Below are positions 51,801 to 57,188 of a stretch of 64,000 nt of DNA, piece after piece; positions within the stretch are counted from its first letter, which is position 1, and every line of letters starts with the position of its first letter. The stretch is from Sialis fuliginosa (taxonomy: Eukaryota > Arthropoda > Insecta > Megaloptera > Sialidae). Where the stretch lies: assembly GCA_961205875.1 (NCBI GenBank), contig OY540809.1:25308267-25372266 (forward strand), written 5' to 3'. The notes beneath the pieces are model-generated. The model was given only the letters and a program-made list of their open reading frames with translations, was not told the DNA's origin and made no database searches. The translations under genes and the position numbers were made by a program.

Positions 51801-53391
51801 ATGTTACGTCTTATTTTATTATGATTGGGCTATAAGCAACATCCACTATCTATCTTGTGTCCCTGGTGATCTCCAAAAATAATACAAACAATTATATACA
51901 TTATACATATATATATTCAATGTCAATCGGTTTTAAAGAATTTTTTTACTAATAAATATATAAATTATTTTTATGTTATTTCAGGGTTGATCTTGACAAC
52001 TGGAAAATAAAAATCTTCTTGGACGTTCCACATATTGAAATCAAAGGAAAATACGAAGTAAATGGTCAAGTATTGGTTCTGCCAATTCGTTCCAAAGGAG
52101 ACTTTTGGGCAGCATTTGGTTTGTACTCATATACGATATCAATATTTATGATCAGTTGAGCACTCAGAAAAAAAATTTGGAGGGGTTTTTATTTTTCTTT
52201 TGTAATTATATGTACATAATTTTTATTTTTTTATGCATCACAAAATCACAACTGAATTAAATAATGTATATTGACACATTTGGGGGGAGGGGGGTCTAAC
52301 CCTTAAAATCTAAAAATCTTTATTTCTAGAATATGTTACCAGAATATTATTAAGTGTTGTCATAAAACAGACAATAAATAAATAGTTATACATATACATA
52401 TTCTATTTACTATCAAAAAAATTGAATAGTAAAATATTTTTAAATTATTTTCAGATAACGTGTCGTCCGTTGCTGACATTAAAGGAAAAATCGTGAAAAA
52501 CAAAGATGGAATAAGGTTCATGAAAATAGATTCAATGGATATTGATTTCCAACTGAACAAATCAAAATTCAAAATCAAAGATATTGTCAACCTAGGAAAT
52601 CTTTTAGGTCAGTATAAAATTAAATAATCAACTACAAAGATACATTAACAAAGATTTTCATTGTTTCCTTCCATGATATTTATTAAAATGGCAATGATCG
52701 TTAAAGAAGATTAGCATAAATTGAGATTTTTTTAATAACTAAATAACTAGATACTTAAAAAATTAATGTGTATAATTTTTTTAAATATTGAATCCAGTTC
52801 GAAAGACCAAAAATGTACATTCTAGTGCAGGGATGGAAACCTGTGATCTTTAAAATACCATACTTTCTACTCTAATTAATTATTACATTGCCTTTTATTT
52901 GATAATAAAATAAATGTTAGTATTTATTTAAATTTTTGTTTATGAAAACTTATGTTAGTATAACAACCGAAATTGTTTTAGTAACGTTACTTTTTTTTGG
53001 TACTAGTATTTATTAACGAAAGAAAATATTTGAATCGTTACTTATTTCGTACAGATAAAAAATGGTTACTATTACGTAACGAAAAATATTAAATTGTCAC
53101 TCATTCAATTTCGTTACATAACAAAATTTGGGTACTCAGAGAAATATTTTTAATGTTACTGGTATTACGTATAATACGTTATTTTAGAAGTATTAGTAGG
53201 TATCTATTATTTTAAAATAAACTTTTAAAATTACAGGTGAAGCTATAAACCAATTTTTAAACCAGAACTCAAACATATTGATCGAAGAAATGAAACCAGC
53301 GGCTAAAAAAAGTTTGTCCCATTTGTTTAAAGGGATCTTAAACAACGCTTTTCTCAAGATACCTTTAGTAATATGGCTTAAAGGTGTTTAA
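18734..53391 (+). CDS. Takeout/JHBP-like secreted protein, paralog 2 (complete, five exons)
   Basis: Exons 18734-18827, 47614-47854, 51985-52118, 52455-52607 and 53237-53391 join into one 777-nt frame (258 aa plus stop), the usual size for takeout/JHBP family members. Residues 1 to about 22 form a signal peptide (MYRWSLIVVFCVVAVCL then ENVAGQ). The mature part begins with PEYILPCHKEDPDLPQC, the two-Cys motif that forms the first disulfide in this family, then the long beta-strand body and an amphipathic C-terminal tail. Members are secreted carriers for hydrophobic ligands (juvenile hormone and other lipids). The ligand here is unknown. The ATG chosen gives the signal peptide and is followed by a good donor (GTAAGT). 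Intron 1, about 28.8 kb, is loaded with transposons, including a - strand LTR element. Exon 2 is markedly richer in G+C than the other exons. Confidence 0.92.
18828..20769. other. Proximal part of the giant first intron; nothing recognised
   Basis: Very A+T-rich intron sequence without an identifiable element or open frame. One G+C-containing patch (CTGGTGGTGGCATTTGCCAC near 19037-19058) is a short hairpin (GTGGCA against TGCCAC). Confidence 0.45.
20770..20982. repeat. Inverted repeat with hammerhead-like core (Penelope-type terminal repeat candidate)
   Basis: Arms 20770-20839 and 20914-20982 are inverted (TTGGCTTCTGGATGTAAG with CTTACACTCAGAAGCCCA; CGATCAACGTTTCGTCACAC with GTGTGACGAAACGTTGGTCG). 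In + sense the right arm side reads CTGAAGA (20898-20904) ... GAAA (20925-20928). This spacing and composition fit the CUGANGA...GAAA core of hammerhead ribozymes known in Penelope-like retroelements. There is no coding sequence. Confidence 0.5.
20983..22266. other. Intron sequence, nothing recognised
   Basis: A+T-rich, with no open frame or terminal-repeat structure that could be supported. Confidence 0.45.
22267..22346. mobile_element. Tiny hAT-like MITE (80 bp)
   Basis: The ends CAGGGCAGTAACTA and TAGTTACGGCCCTG are inverted with one mismatch. The 8 bp on either side (CTCACAAT and TTCACAAT) match at seven positions, as expected for an old hAT 8-bp target duplication. Two 64-codon frames crossing it on opposite strands are not genes. 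Confidence 0.65.
22690..23372 (+). mobile_element. Non-autonomous Helitron with internal tandem units
   Basis: The 3' end shows a GCGAA...TTCGC hairpin (23348-23369) ending CTAG, followed by T. Two long tandem units of about 170 bp (roughly 22936-23104 and 23105-23282) share ATTCGATCCGGCG, CTATCTCGCATAGGAG and GAGATATTTACGATTTTGTA, with a partial third unit. The same unit type occurs in the 12733-13190 Helitron. The 5' start is approximate. Confidence 0.65.
23373..23692 (+). mobile_element. Helitron remnant directly abutting the previous one
   Basis: Begins TATATTATAAAACGCAACAC with CTGTCTGTCTGACTG, the start region of the family, but without the leading TCC. It ends CGTGGGTACAACTAG followed by T. 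It is joined base-to-base to the CTAG end of the upstream Helitron. Confidence 0.6.
25283..25608 (-). mobile_element. Short Helitron, - strand
   Basis: On the - strand it begins TCCAAACTAATATTATAAAT and GCGAAAGTGTCTTTGTCTG, continues with the CGGCTAAACCGCTAAACC text, and ends GTCGTGGGTAACAACTAG followed by T. Both ends of the family are recognisable. Confidence 0.75.
26172..27018. mobile_element. Candidate MITE with TAGGGGAATGTCGGT-type ends
   Basis: The left end TAGGGGAATGTCGGTTAATT is an imperfect inverse of the right end ACCATACTTTCCCTA. Near both ends and inside are variants of TTTGGACCA or TGGTCCAGTTTA (26205, 26390, 26408, 26636, 26975), arranged like subterminal repeats. It is non-coding; the 71-codon frame at 26773 is not a gene. 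Confidence 0.5.
27019..28829. other. Intron sequence, no gene supported
   Basis: Contains CG-containing text around 27170-27640 (for example TTTTCGCGCGGAAATG) that is less A+T-rich than its surroundings. The 63- to 88-codon - strand frames here (27151-27345, 27443-27634, 28023-28289) lack recognisable domains, have no supporting splice context and are not called. Confidence 0.4.
28830..29147. repeat. Old hAT-like MITE
   Basis: The ends CGTAACTACCACCGGGGCAG and CTCTAGTTACGGTGCTGTTC are roughly inverted, and the interior begins and ends with GGGCCC/GGGCT-type text. This resembles hAT elements with GTAACTA...TAGTTAC termini. No clean 8-bp duplication was found. Confidence 0.4.
29732..30559 (-). 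mobile_element. Helitron, - strand
   Basis: On the - strand it starts TCCTTAATATATATAAAGCT with CTGTCTGTCTGTCCGTTAGT, and ends GAAGCCGCGTGGGCCCAGCTAG followed by T. The interior is A+T-rich and non-coding. Confidence 0.7.
30570..31010. repeat. Dispersed repeat shared with 43650-44118
   Basis: Shares TTTTAAAACTAATTTTGAAT, GACGCCAAAACGCTCGCAGG and TTTTTGACGTCACGCCTATG with 43690-43765, plus a GGCATGATGCC palindrome at its left side (30591) that appears as GGCATCATGCC near 44104. Probably a degraded MITE; exact ends are unclear. Confidence 0.5.
31221..31414 (-). mobile_element. Short Helitron, - strand
   Basis: On the - strand it starts TCCATACTAACATTATAAAT and GCGTAACTCTGTCTGTCTG, and ends GTCGCGGGTAACAGCTAA (CTRR-type end). 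It is about 194 bp, among the shortest forms here. Confidence 0.75.
31472..32048. mobile_element. AGGTAATGGCACC MITE, copy 2
   Basis: Ends ATAAGGTAGTGGCACCAG and CTGGTGCCTTTACCTTAT. The interior matches copy 1 (6327-6900) closely, including TGTGTCGTAGTACTTATCAT and GCAAGTGTCCATCACTG. Confidence 0.85.
32049..32880. other. Intron sequence, nothing recognised
   Basis: A+T-rich; no gene or terminal-repeat element identified. Confidence 0.45.
32881..33222. mobile_element. Mariner-like MITE (CCGGGTGGATAAAAAAA ends)
   Basis: TA at 32881 is followed by CCGGGTGGATAAAAAAAT. The right end is TTTTTTTTATCCACCCAG followed by TA. Subterminal TTTGACGACATAGT and AACTGTCGTCAAATAG also pair. The TA duplication and about 18-bp ends fit Tc1/mariner-derived MITEs. 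Confidence 0.75.
33550..34262. mobile_element. hAT-like MITE with perfect 8-bp duplication and GTGAGCG subterminal repeats
   Basis: Termini TAGAGCTGGGCGCG and CGCGCCCAGCTCTA are perfect inverted repeats of hAT type. ATATGTAG is repeated exactly at 33542-33549 and 34263-34270. Both subterminal regions (33580-33730 and 34085-34245) hold many variants of CGTGAGCGGGCGTGATCGTG in inverted sense, probably binding sites for a transposase supplied in trans. The 62-codon - strand frame at 34061-34249 is a by-product of these repeats. Confidence 0.88.
34268..34773. mobile_element. Foldback element with TAGTCCTCAATACGTCGAC ends
   Basis: Arms 34268-34425 and about 34630-34773 are inverted, for example TTAAAAATGGGGCATTTTCG with CGAAAATGCCCCATTTTTAA, and AGTCCTCAATACGTCGA with TCGACGTACTGAGGACT. 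The hAT-like element on its left is inserted at or just inside its left terminus. The 71-codon frame at 34326 lies in the arm. Confidence 0.8.
35172..35499. mobile_element. TCCGGTATTATAAAGG MITE, copy 2
   Basis: Ends TCCGGTATCATAAAGGACC and CTCCTTTATAATACCGGA. Next to them AACAAATTTGTTAGCTAGC pairs with GCTAGCTAGCAAATTTTGTT. Confidence 0.8.
36012..36160. repeat. Tandemly repeated segment next to the LTR insertion
   Basis: Two related units, CGTTTTGAATGGAGTCGGGG (36042) and CGTTTTGAAGGGGGACTGGG (36093), each followed by YATGTAAGT. Related text occurs near 47225-47285 (inverse sense) and 54305-54345. It is an older repeat into which the LTR element inserted. Confidence 0.45.
36161..36164. repeat. 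Target-site duplication CCAC of the LTR element, left
   Basis: CCAC directly precedes the TGTAATG end and is found again directly after the second LTR (42027-42030). Confidence 0.75.
36165..37713 (-). repeat. 3' LTR (relative to the element)
   Basis: 1,549 bp, TGTAATGTTCC...CTCTCACA in + sense. It aligns with 40478-42026 without a difference from 36165 to about 37060, then with many substitutions and small indels to the end. Small frames inside (36141-36347 - and 36664-36849 +) recur in the other LTR and are not genes. Confidence 0.92.
37714..37731 (-). promoter_or_regulatory. Polypurine tract of the LTR element
   Basis: On the - strand GAGAGAGGGGGCAGAC lies directly before the LTR start TGTGAGAGG, the place where plus-strand DNA synthesis is primed. 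Confidence 0.75.
37893..39179 (-). CDS. Lys/Glu-rich ORF of unknown function in place of pol (ORF2)
   Basis: An uninterrupted frame from after a stop at 39182-39180 to the stop at 37895-37893. The first GTG/ATG codons are at 39128/39125, giving about 410 aa. It lies in the -1 frame relative to gag and overlaps its end, as pol does in Ty3/Gypsy elements, so it may be made as a Gag-ORF2 fusion. I recognise no domain. The protein is extremely rich in Lys, Glu and Asn. The first two thirds are acidic with short related segments (GLDILLKEEDLL, NVGLEYLFREKEV, LNLDILFLLDEKYF; KESVKVQNEGVLGKYLL, TESVKIEDECVLRKDLM). The C-terminal third is basic (MLRRRTRKFKMMKFRGKARK) and ends YYKEVYDWENE. There are no protease, RT or integrase motifs and no signal peptide. 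Function unknown. Confidence 0.75.
   Translation of the reverse strand, partial: KAEYVGKLGGAYYRQPGVMCVERNGLTKREDEDLKKENLKVKINDNGVVMLKESRIEENEESTGLDILLKEEDLLYEKKNDNNDEVLENERAEGLKRILLICENYAKEKEKKRESVENQFIKNEQNFEVTGKSKLNTEKHDTRRERKRLRETGEEAIEGNVGLEYLFREKEVTKESVKVQNEGVLGKYLLNKEIITESVKIEDECVLRKDLMLVEKLKVIEENQNKENTEEIKEVKDSEDEELNLDILFLLDEKYFEKKEENSENDWKENIDEGRETISEIIDGVKLNIRSINEIDVKEIADRNYKSKLEFQNMWRKNLNIDKEMNRMLRRRTRKFKMMKFRGKARKKKDILIMDRKLLIKANEILNKFKLEKKKNVRFRIEELKRGSNENKSFKHVKKKFKSEIFFKELFTANLKPYYKEVYDWENE
39155..40345 (-). CDS. Gag-like polyprotein of the LTR element
   Basis: 396 codons from ATG 40345-40343, stop TAG. The region of about residues 165-300 has the insect Ty3/Gypsy capsid look: HPIEFIRRLEKYV, then DFKKWFKKNFWSENRQQEVL, YFIKLYNEAKYLEPPM and a domain end AVGRYDVAEVYSILDESE. 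The N-terminal part is a charged, probably coiled-coil segment. The C-terminal tail is Asn/Arg-rich (YNRNYELNRYDNNNRYDRNR) like a nucleocapsid, but no CCHC zinc knuckle is present. The product would assemble particles and bind element RNA. The frame is fully open, suggesting a fairly recent copy. The 172-codon + strand frame opposite it (39858-40376) is a shadow. Confidence 0.82.
   Translation of the reverse strand: MMAEEKLVDLGKPEYDSGFEASTPLRKSSEIDDLKGVILQLIKEVGNLKQERNSNKVSDGEIRKDTNDKDSKLEWMFKRGNERKKEEIENESKWEINDSKEDKEVVVKKNIIEDELEEIKRELSRLKNLNGREREENESRWLSRGRGEDFTKMERNEHPIEFIRRLEKYVNSNGQFMKERDILDIIEKSLWGEHLELFKACDIENFYDFKKWFKKNFWSENRQQEVLKKLYNTNNYKYSRLDRKEYFIKLYNEAKYLEPPMKKEAIINIITKHFEPCIWPLLRAVGRYDVAEVYSILDESEIIYPRKYENNYNRNYELNRYDNNNRYDRNRYNNNERNYSRGDNGRNDNTINQGNRENINNNREENREGNNDRNMEQRGEERNGNTRSERQNMSEN
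39158..39164 (-). promoter_or_regulatory. Candidate -1 ribosomal frameshift heptamer
   Basis: On the - strand the gag frame reads G GAA AAC directly followed by the TAG stop (39157-39155). A -1 slip on AAC places the ribosome in the ORF2 frame (CTA GGA GGC GCA). The A-site codon AAC is a common slippery codon. The P-site step GAA to GGA is imperfect, similar to GGAUUUA sites known in some retroviruses. Downstream structure was not evaluated. Confidence 0.5.
40452..40477 (-). promoter_or_regulatory. Candidate primer-binding site
   Basis: On the - strand, four bases after the 5' LTR end, the text TGGGGGCTC occurs, followed by TAACC. It would pair with the terminal bases of a tRNA-Pro acceptor stem plus CCA for about nine positions, then diverges. 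Position is right for a primer site; the tRNA identity is tentative. Confidence 0.45.
40478..42026 (-). repeat. 5' LTR (relative to the element)
   Basis: 1,549 bp and bounded like the other copy, with the CCAC duplication at 42027-42030. Transcription of the element is expected to start within this LTR and proceed leftward. The outer (U3-side) 650 bp differ from the 3' LTR at several dozen positions. Confidence 0.92.
42027..42639. other. Intron sequence right of the LTR element, nothing recognised
   Basis: Starts with the CCAC duplication. It contains a poly-C run (about 42086-42097) and A+T-rich sequence without a supported gene. Confidence 0.45.
42640..42790. repeat. Solo end of the TAGTCCAG-type foldback element
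   Basis: Matches the right end of the 13252-15175 element: GGTACCTTATTTATGAAGAC, AAAATGAAGGTGGATAC, CATCTATTTTTCGTCTAAAT and GTACCGGACTA. The other arm is absent. Confidence 0.65.
42791..43649. other. Intron sequence, nothing recognised
   Basis: A+T-rich; no coding or terminal-repeat structure supported. Confidence 0.45.
43650..44118. repeat. Dispersed repeat shared with 30570-31010
   Basis: Shares long identical stretches with the other copy (see GACGCCAAAACGCTCGCAGG at about 43719) and ends near the GGCATCATGCC palindrome. An additional segment (43915-44060) holds GTGACGTCATCCACTCTGAC. Confidence 0.5.
44120..44303. repeat. TCCGGTATTATAAAGG MITE, right half only
   Basis: The text TGTTATAATAAGTTGAAGTA, TGCTTGCTAGCTAGTAAATT and CGTTTATAATACTGGA matches the right halves of the copies at 35172 and 50729. 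The left arm is missing. Confidence 0.7.
45012..45212. repeat. Perfect 48-bp inverted repeat enclosing a hammerhead-like motif
   Basis: 45012-45059 (starting AAAAACAAACTTGTTTG) is an exact inverse of 45165-45212. In the spacer near the right arm, CTGACGA (45129-45135) is followed by GATTC-TGT-GAATC (stem and 3-base loop) and GAAA (45150-45153). This is the layout of a hammerhead ribozyme core as described in Penelope-like retroelements. There are no coding frames. Confidence 0.6.
45240..45600 (+). repeat. Dispersed repeat, two tandem partial units
   Basis: AAAAAAGGAGGAGGTTCTCAATTC occurs at 44960 and 45360, each followed by TATTTTTTTATGTA and ATGTTCGRGYATAACTC. The text CAGAATCTGACCATGGACTT matches the start of the window. 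It is non-coding; the class is not determined. Confidence 0.55.
45601..46536. other. Intron sequence with one inverted repeat
   Basis: AAACCGAGTTTAAAAACGG near 45700 and TGAAGTCGGTTTTATTTT near 45735 form a loose inverted pair. On the - strand, about 45810-45775 reads a degenerate hammerhead-like text (GATAAGATAGTCGAAACG), weaker than the two others. Otherwise nothing is recognised. Confidence 0.4.
46537..46900. repeat. Degenerate AGGTAATGGCACC MITE copy
   Basis: Left end GATAATGACACCAG; the interior keeps ATCATAGCATCTATTTTACA, ACTGGCTTTACTTTGACC and TATTTGCGGACTTTAATTAA. The right terminal repeat is lost and there are internal deletions relative to copies 1-3. Confidence 0.65.
46916..47477. 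mobile_element. MITE with GTCTATTATATCCCCGGC ends, copy A
   Basis: The right end reads GCCGGGGATATAATAGAC. The left part (CTGTCCTTGGTAAGGGAAAT, TCTATTGGGTTGGTTAGTTT) is the inverse of 60055-60110 in the copy at 59930-60277. It also has GGCGCTGATTTATCATATTA (47370), the inverse of text near 59990. It lies in intron 1 about 140 bp before exon 2 of paralog 2. Confidence 0.55.
47614..47854 (+). CDS. Takeout-like paralog 2, exon 2
   Basis: Acceptor TATTTTTCAG, donor GTGAGT at 47855. It encodes PEYILPCHKEDPDLPQC and continues through GIEELGVQSIEPLEVPLFVM to the variable loop ending NDVK. About two thirds of its third codon positions are G or C, unlike the A/T-ending codons of exons 3-5. The larger 153-codon frame starting at 47397 is intron read-through. 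Confidence 0.92.
47855..49501. other. First part of intron 2 of paralog 2; nothing recognised
   Basis: A+T-rich intron with G-rich patches (TGGGGAGAGATGGGAG near 48010; GAGGAGGGGAGGGCGAC near 48609). No exon-like frame with splice sites was found. Confidence 0.5.
49502..50293. mobile_element. Element with GCTTCCTCG terminal inverted repeats, copy 2
   Basis: Begins GCTTCCTCGTGCTAAATTC, ends ATTGCGAGGAAGC, and matches 17098-17857 throughout. The GTCAAAATGACATTTAAAAC unit is present in more copies here (49695-49765) than in copy 1. The 106-codon frame at 49930-50250 runs through the minisatellite and is not a gene. Confidence 0.72.
50106..50161 (+). repeat. CGGA/CAGA minisatellite, copy 2
   Basis: ACGGACGGACGGACGG runs followed by ACACGGACACACGGAC and CAGACAGACAGAC, carried in the 49502-50293 element. 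Confidence 0.85.
50729..51030. mobile_element. TCCGGTATTATAAAGG MITE, copy 3
   Basis: Ends GTTCGGTATTATAAAGGAGC and CGTTTATAATACCGGAC. The subterminal AAAATTTGCCAGCTTGCGCG is mirrored by TGCTTGCAAACTAAAAAAA. It lies in intron 2 of paralog 2. Confidence 0.78.
51031..51984. other. End of intron 2 of paralog 2; nothing recognised
   Basis: A+T-rich sequence up to the TTTCAG acceptor of exon 3. No element with ends was identified. Confidence 0.5.
51985..52118 (+). CDS. Takeout-like paralog 2, exon 3
   Basis: Acceptor TATTTCAG, donor GTTTGT at 52119 (a weak but acceptable donor). It encodes VDLDNWKIKIFLDVPHIEIK and continues to the GQVLVLPI strand and SKGDFWAAF. The donor choice keeps the frame with exon 4 (DNVSSVADIKG). 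Confidence 0.88.
52455..52607 (+). CDS. Takeout-like paralog 2, exon 4
   Basis: Acceptor TTTTCAG, donor GTCAGT at 52608. It encodes the Lys-rich central strand region (DNVSSVADIKGKIVKNKDG) ending KDIVNLGNLL. In paralog 1 the same region is joined to the previous exon without an intron. Confidence 0.9.
53237..53391 (+). CDS. Takeout-like paralog 2, last exon
   Basis: Acceptor AATTACAG. It encodes GEAINQFLNQNSNILIEEM through IPLVIWLKGV and ends at TAA 53389-53391. It is 155 nt long, the same as the last exon of paralog 1. Confidence 0.92.
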
Positions 53392-53499
53392 GCTTGCCAT
53401 ATTTATAGAATCCATGTGATACTTAACATTGCATTCCTACAAATCATTTGTATTATTATGGATATACTGCACATGTAGAATTCTTCTTAAAAGAAAAAA

Positions 53500-53505
53500 A
53501 ATAAA
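53500..53505 (+). terminator. Candidate poly(A) signal AATAAA of paralog 2
   Basis: AATAAA is about 110 bases after the TAA stop of paralog 2, at a spacing like that in paralog 1 (about 115 bases). Confidence 0.5.
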
Positions 53506-55420
53506 TTGTTGGAAGACTTTTTTCTAATCAGAAGAAACAAAATCGTAGAATATTTATCGCACTATTCTTGGTTGTTTTTTTTTTTGCAGTATTCCAAAAT
53601 ACCTTTTGTTCATGTGAATATTTTTTATATATAATGTATTGTTCGTTTTTAACAATTGATTGAAGTGTTTTACAGTAGGTAAAAAATTTGTTTTTTGTTA
53701 TGTATTTTTTGAAAATAAATGAGGAAAAAAAATAAGATTTCAGTAATTTTACCGGATATTTGTTAAATATAATAATCTGCAATAGTTTCTGTTGAAAATT
53801 ATTTACGTTTGACAATCCTTTATTGTAATTTATTTGAGAGATTTTACTTTAAAATAATTTAGAGAATCAAAATTGTTACGGTATTTAGGTGGCATTTAGA
53901 GAAATTTCCACTTTGCACAATTATCACTAACAATAAGAGAAGACTGTTATGTAGACTTTAAATATATTTTTCCTAATAAATAACAGATATTCCTAACGAA
54001 GAAGTGTCATTGTCAGAATAAAAATATCAAACATTTGACGCAAAAGTGGACACCATATTGGATTAAAAGTTTTGATTCGCGTAGTACATACATATGTATA
54101 TAACGACATGCCAGTTCATACCACAGTTCATACGCGGCAGATTTTAAATTCATTTACAATTAGTGTTATGTGAACTTTTTCAATTTTGATAATAATTAAT
54201 TTTAAACATTTTCAGTTTATTTCATTATGATTTTTACTTTTTGGTTGAAACACTGTTCTCCCTTCATAATGAATAAATACCTAATTAGAATGAAAGCGAA
54301 ATAAGACTCATGTACCCCGGCCCCCCTTCAAAACGAATAAATATTTGGCCTTTTATTACGTGAAGTGGCATTTGAAGTAAATATTATATAAGACAAGTGA
54401 TCTGCAATATACATACGTGCTCCAATATCCGTGAATTCGTGTTTATACGATTCCTTTACGTCAACTTTATGAGTATTTTAAAATTTCTTTAAGGTGTATT
54501 TTTTGTCATTTTAGCAGTCAGTGTTAGTTTTGAAATAACTATTACTTATATGCTTACGAATAAATCAGCGCGCATAACAAGGGTTAATATATTTGTTTTC
54601 ATTTTTATATACATCTTTATAATAAATTCGTAATTTAAAGTGAATGTTTACTATATAAAAATATGTTATTATACGTTTTTAACGCATCATTGAAATATCT
54701 GACAGAACTATGCAATATGGCGACTTTTAAGTGTCATTTCCAAAAAATAAAATTCAATTTTCAGATTACTTATAGATTTTTATAAATCGTCCCCCCCCCC
54801 CTTGCCGTAATGTGGGTGTTATAAATAATATAATAACAGTTATATTATAATGCTGCGGGGTCCAGTGATACCATTGTTACCAAATAAATTACTGAAATAT
54901 TTATAATTTCAAATTTTTTTTCGCTTAGTTTGTTATTTTATAATGTGGTAATAGTTAATAGAAAAAATACACATTGGATACATAAGTATGTAATATAAAT
55001 AAAATGTTTAAATATCAAAGTTAAATGTGTTGCGATACAAAATCATGTATATTCAATGATTAAAATATGAAAGATATAAACAGGTAAATTCTGTTATTGT
55101 TTCTTTTTGATCTGTATAACATTTCAATACATAATCATTTATAGTAAAATATTATACATAAAATTGTTAAAATTACAATTGATGGGGTTACATTTTTTGT
55201 TAACTTATAGAACGAAAAACATTTCATTATTTAAGTGTATATCATTTTAATATTTAATAAAGTTGATTTTTAATAAAAAAATATAATTTGTATTATTTTT
55301 TCTTCTTCTTTATCTATTAATGTCTGCTGGCTTAGTCTTTTCACACAACTTCTTCGTGGTTGCAGTTGTTTGAAGAATGTGTTGTGTGTGTGTATTTGTG
55401 TTTGTGAGTGTTAAAGTGTG
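53506..55420. other. Intergenic sequence after paralog 2
   Basis: A+T-rich with a short segment (54305-54345) related to the repeat at 36012-36160 and a poly-C run near 54790-54800. The 95-codon - strand frame at 53528-53815 is Lys/Phe/Ile-rich low-complexity translation of A+T-rich DNA and is not called. Confidence 0.45.
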
Positions 55421-55423
55421 TTA

Positions 55424-55574
55424 TGCCGTGTTTAGACCAAAAAAACAAAAACAAAAAAAAGAACAGCAACACAGTGTTTTAAAACACTTCGTATTTAAAA
55501 CATATAGGATTTCTTGCACTTTTGTCAAAACGACACGATGTTACTGTTTTGTTTTTTTCGGTCTAAATACGGCA
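55424..55574. mobile_element. MITE with TGCCGTGTTTAGACC ends and TTA duplication (151 bp)
   Basis: Ends TGCCGTGTTTAGACCAAAAA and TTTTTCGGTCTAAATACGGCA. TTA precedes (55421-55423) and follows (55575-55577), fitting a PIF/Harbinger-type duplication. The 94-codon frame across it (55377-55661) is not a gene. Confidence 0.75.
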
Positions 55575-55577
55575 TTA

Positions 55578-56634
55578 CGGAGCACAGAGACAAAAGACGG
55601 AATGGAAGTTGCTGATGGGCCAGTCATAGCAGATGGAAATAAACAGGGTAGCCGGGATTAAGGGAATTATGTAAGGGTTACCGGGATAATTCACTTAATA
55701 CCTATAGGGGAATTAAAACTTTTATTTTGGCGTTTCGTAGAAATTAGATTATGTTTTTATTTTCAAATAATTTTTATTATCTATAATATCAATGTACCCA
55801 CAATCCATAATATTATTTACTTGATACCAAATCAGTAATCTTATAATGTGATTTTAGATTATAATAATTGAATTTTCATTCAGTATATTTAAAATTCCAG
55901 GCAATTATTATATAAATATATTTACAATCTCTTTATTTATTTTAACTGTATACAAACTAAATTCTTATCGCGGCCACGTGCTAGAAGACTGTGGCTGCAT
56001 GTACTACTTGTTCACGCAGTAATTACTGTAAGCTAGAAATACATCTAATTTAAATAATTAAAATCAGTATATTCTTAAAAAAATTCTGTAAAATTCTAAT
56101 TTATAATTGCATTATCTGTTGAAAATATCTCTATTTTGATGTAAATAATTTATATAATAAAAGTTGATAACATAAATATTTTATATTTTTAATTTTCTCA
56201 TTTAGTTTCATCATCCGAAAGAGCTACGAAAAAAATATTTAGTAATTCATCCCAAATTTGATGTTTGTGTTTTGTCTTTAACTGAATAAAACTAGACAAT
56301 CGGATGAACCTGGAGGTCAAATTAACAGCTGATAAAGCTACTCACTGCAACAACAGTCGATCATGTGAAAAACGTCTCCAATATCATAGGCGTAACTATC
56401 GTGGAATTGTTTCTAAAAGAGTGAAACTGTGTATAAAAAATTATTATTTTTATTATTATCTACAGTAAAAAGGATTGTTACGTTATTATTAAATTGTCTG
56501 CGTTCATTTGATAACTCACTATCCAGGATTGAATAAAATATTTTTAGTAACCCATTTACCCTTCTCAAAAAGCGACAAAAACATAAAATGTTGTTTTTAT
56601 AACTCAGCCATGTCTGTTAATATTGATTCACCAA
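55578..56634. other. Intergenic, nothing recognised
   Basis: A+T-rich sequence without a supported gene or element. Confidence 0.45.
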
Positions 56635-56638
56635 TTAA

Positions 56639-56822
56639 GCCTTGGCACTTTACAGAAACGGTCTCCGCTACCGCTTCGACCTTGCAAATCTATTACGTGT
56701 TAGCTGCGTCGAAACGCAGCGTCGTTTCGACGCAGTTAACATGCCACTTGTATTGAATAATATATAATAGATTTGCAAGGTCGAAGCAGTGACGGAGACC
56801 GTTTCTGTAAAGTGCCAAGGCT
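56639..56822. mobile_element. Palindromic piggyBac-like MITE (184 bp)
   Basis: TTAA (56635-56638) is followed by GCCTTGGCACTTTACAGAAA. The right end TTTCTGTAAAGTGCCAAGGC is followed by T and TTAA (56823-56826). Arms of about 65 bp pair, and the centre contains a second palindrome with CTGCGTCGAAACG/CGTTTCGACGCAG. The TTAA flanks fit piggyBac-type insertion. Two opposing short frames are mirror images of the arms. Confidence 0.7.
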
Positions 56823-56894
56823 TTAAATTAATTATACCAAATCTCACAAGTAACACTACTCAAGTACCATTCACTGATATTCTAATAGTTTTAC

Positions 56895-57188
56895 TTGTTT
56901 TTCCCCTTTCTACAAAAACATCCCTTTGAAATTGGGATTTTTCAAAAAAGAGCTAAGAATTAAGGCTGAAATTTCACCCTTTAGGATTACATTTAGGTGA
57001 AAATATCTAAAAGTAATCTTGTAGCCCGTTTTTCTCTGTACAATTTGATTTTAGTCAAATGTTAAAGGGTTAGATAGATCCTGATATATGAGTTTCTGCA
57101 AAACCTTTAAAGTACAAAAAATTCTGCGACCTGTAGAACAAATATGGTCGTCACACCGCGATAACAAAAAAATAATAATTAATTTAAG
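56895..57188. repeat. Single arm of the GGGTCAATCC foldback element
   Basis: Closely follows 11330-11610: GAGCTAAGAATTAAGGCTGA, TTTCACCCTTTAGGATTACA, AATCTTGTAGCCCGTTTTTC and CGACCTGTAGAACAAATATG. The terminal part of the arm is missing; it breaks into the next repeat. Confidence 0.75.
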
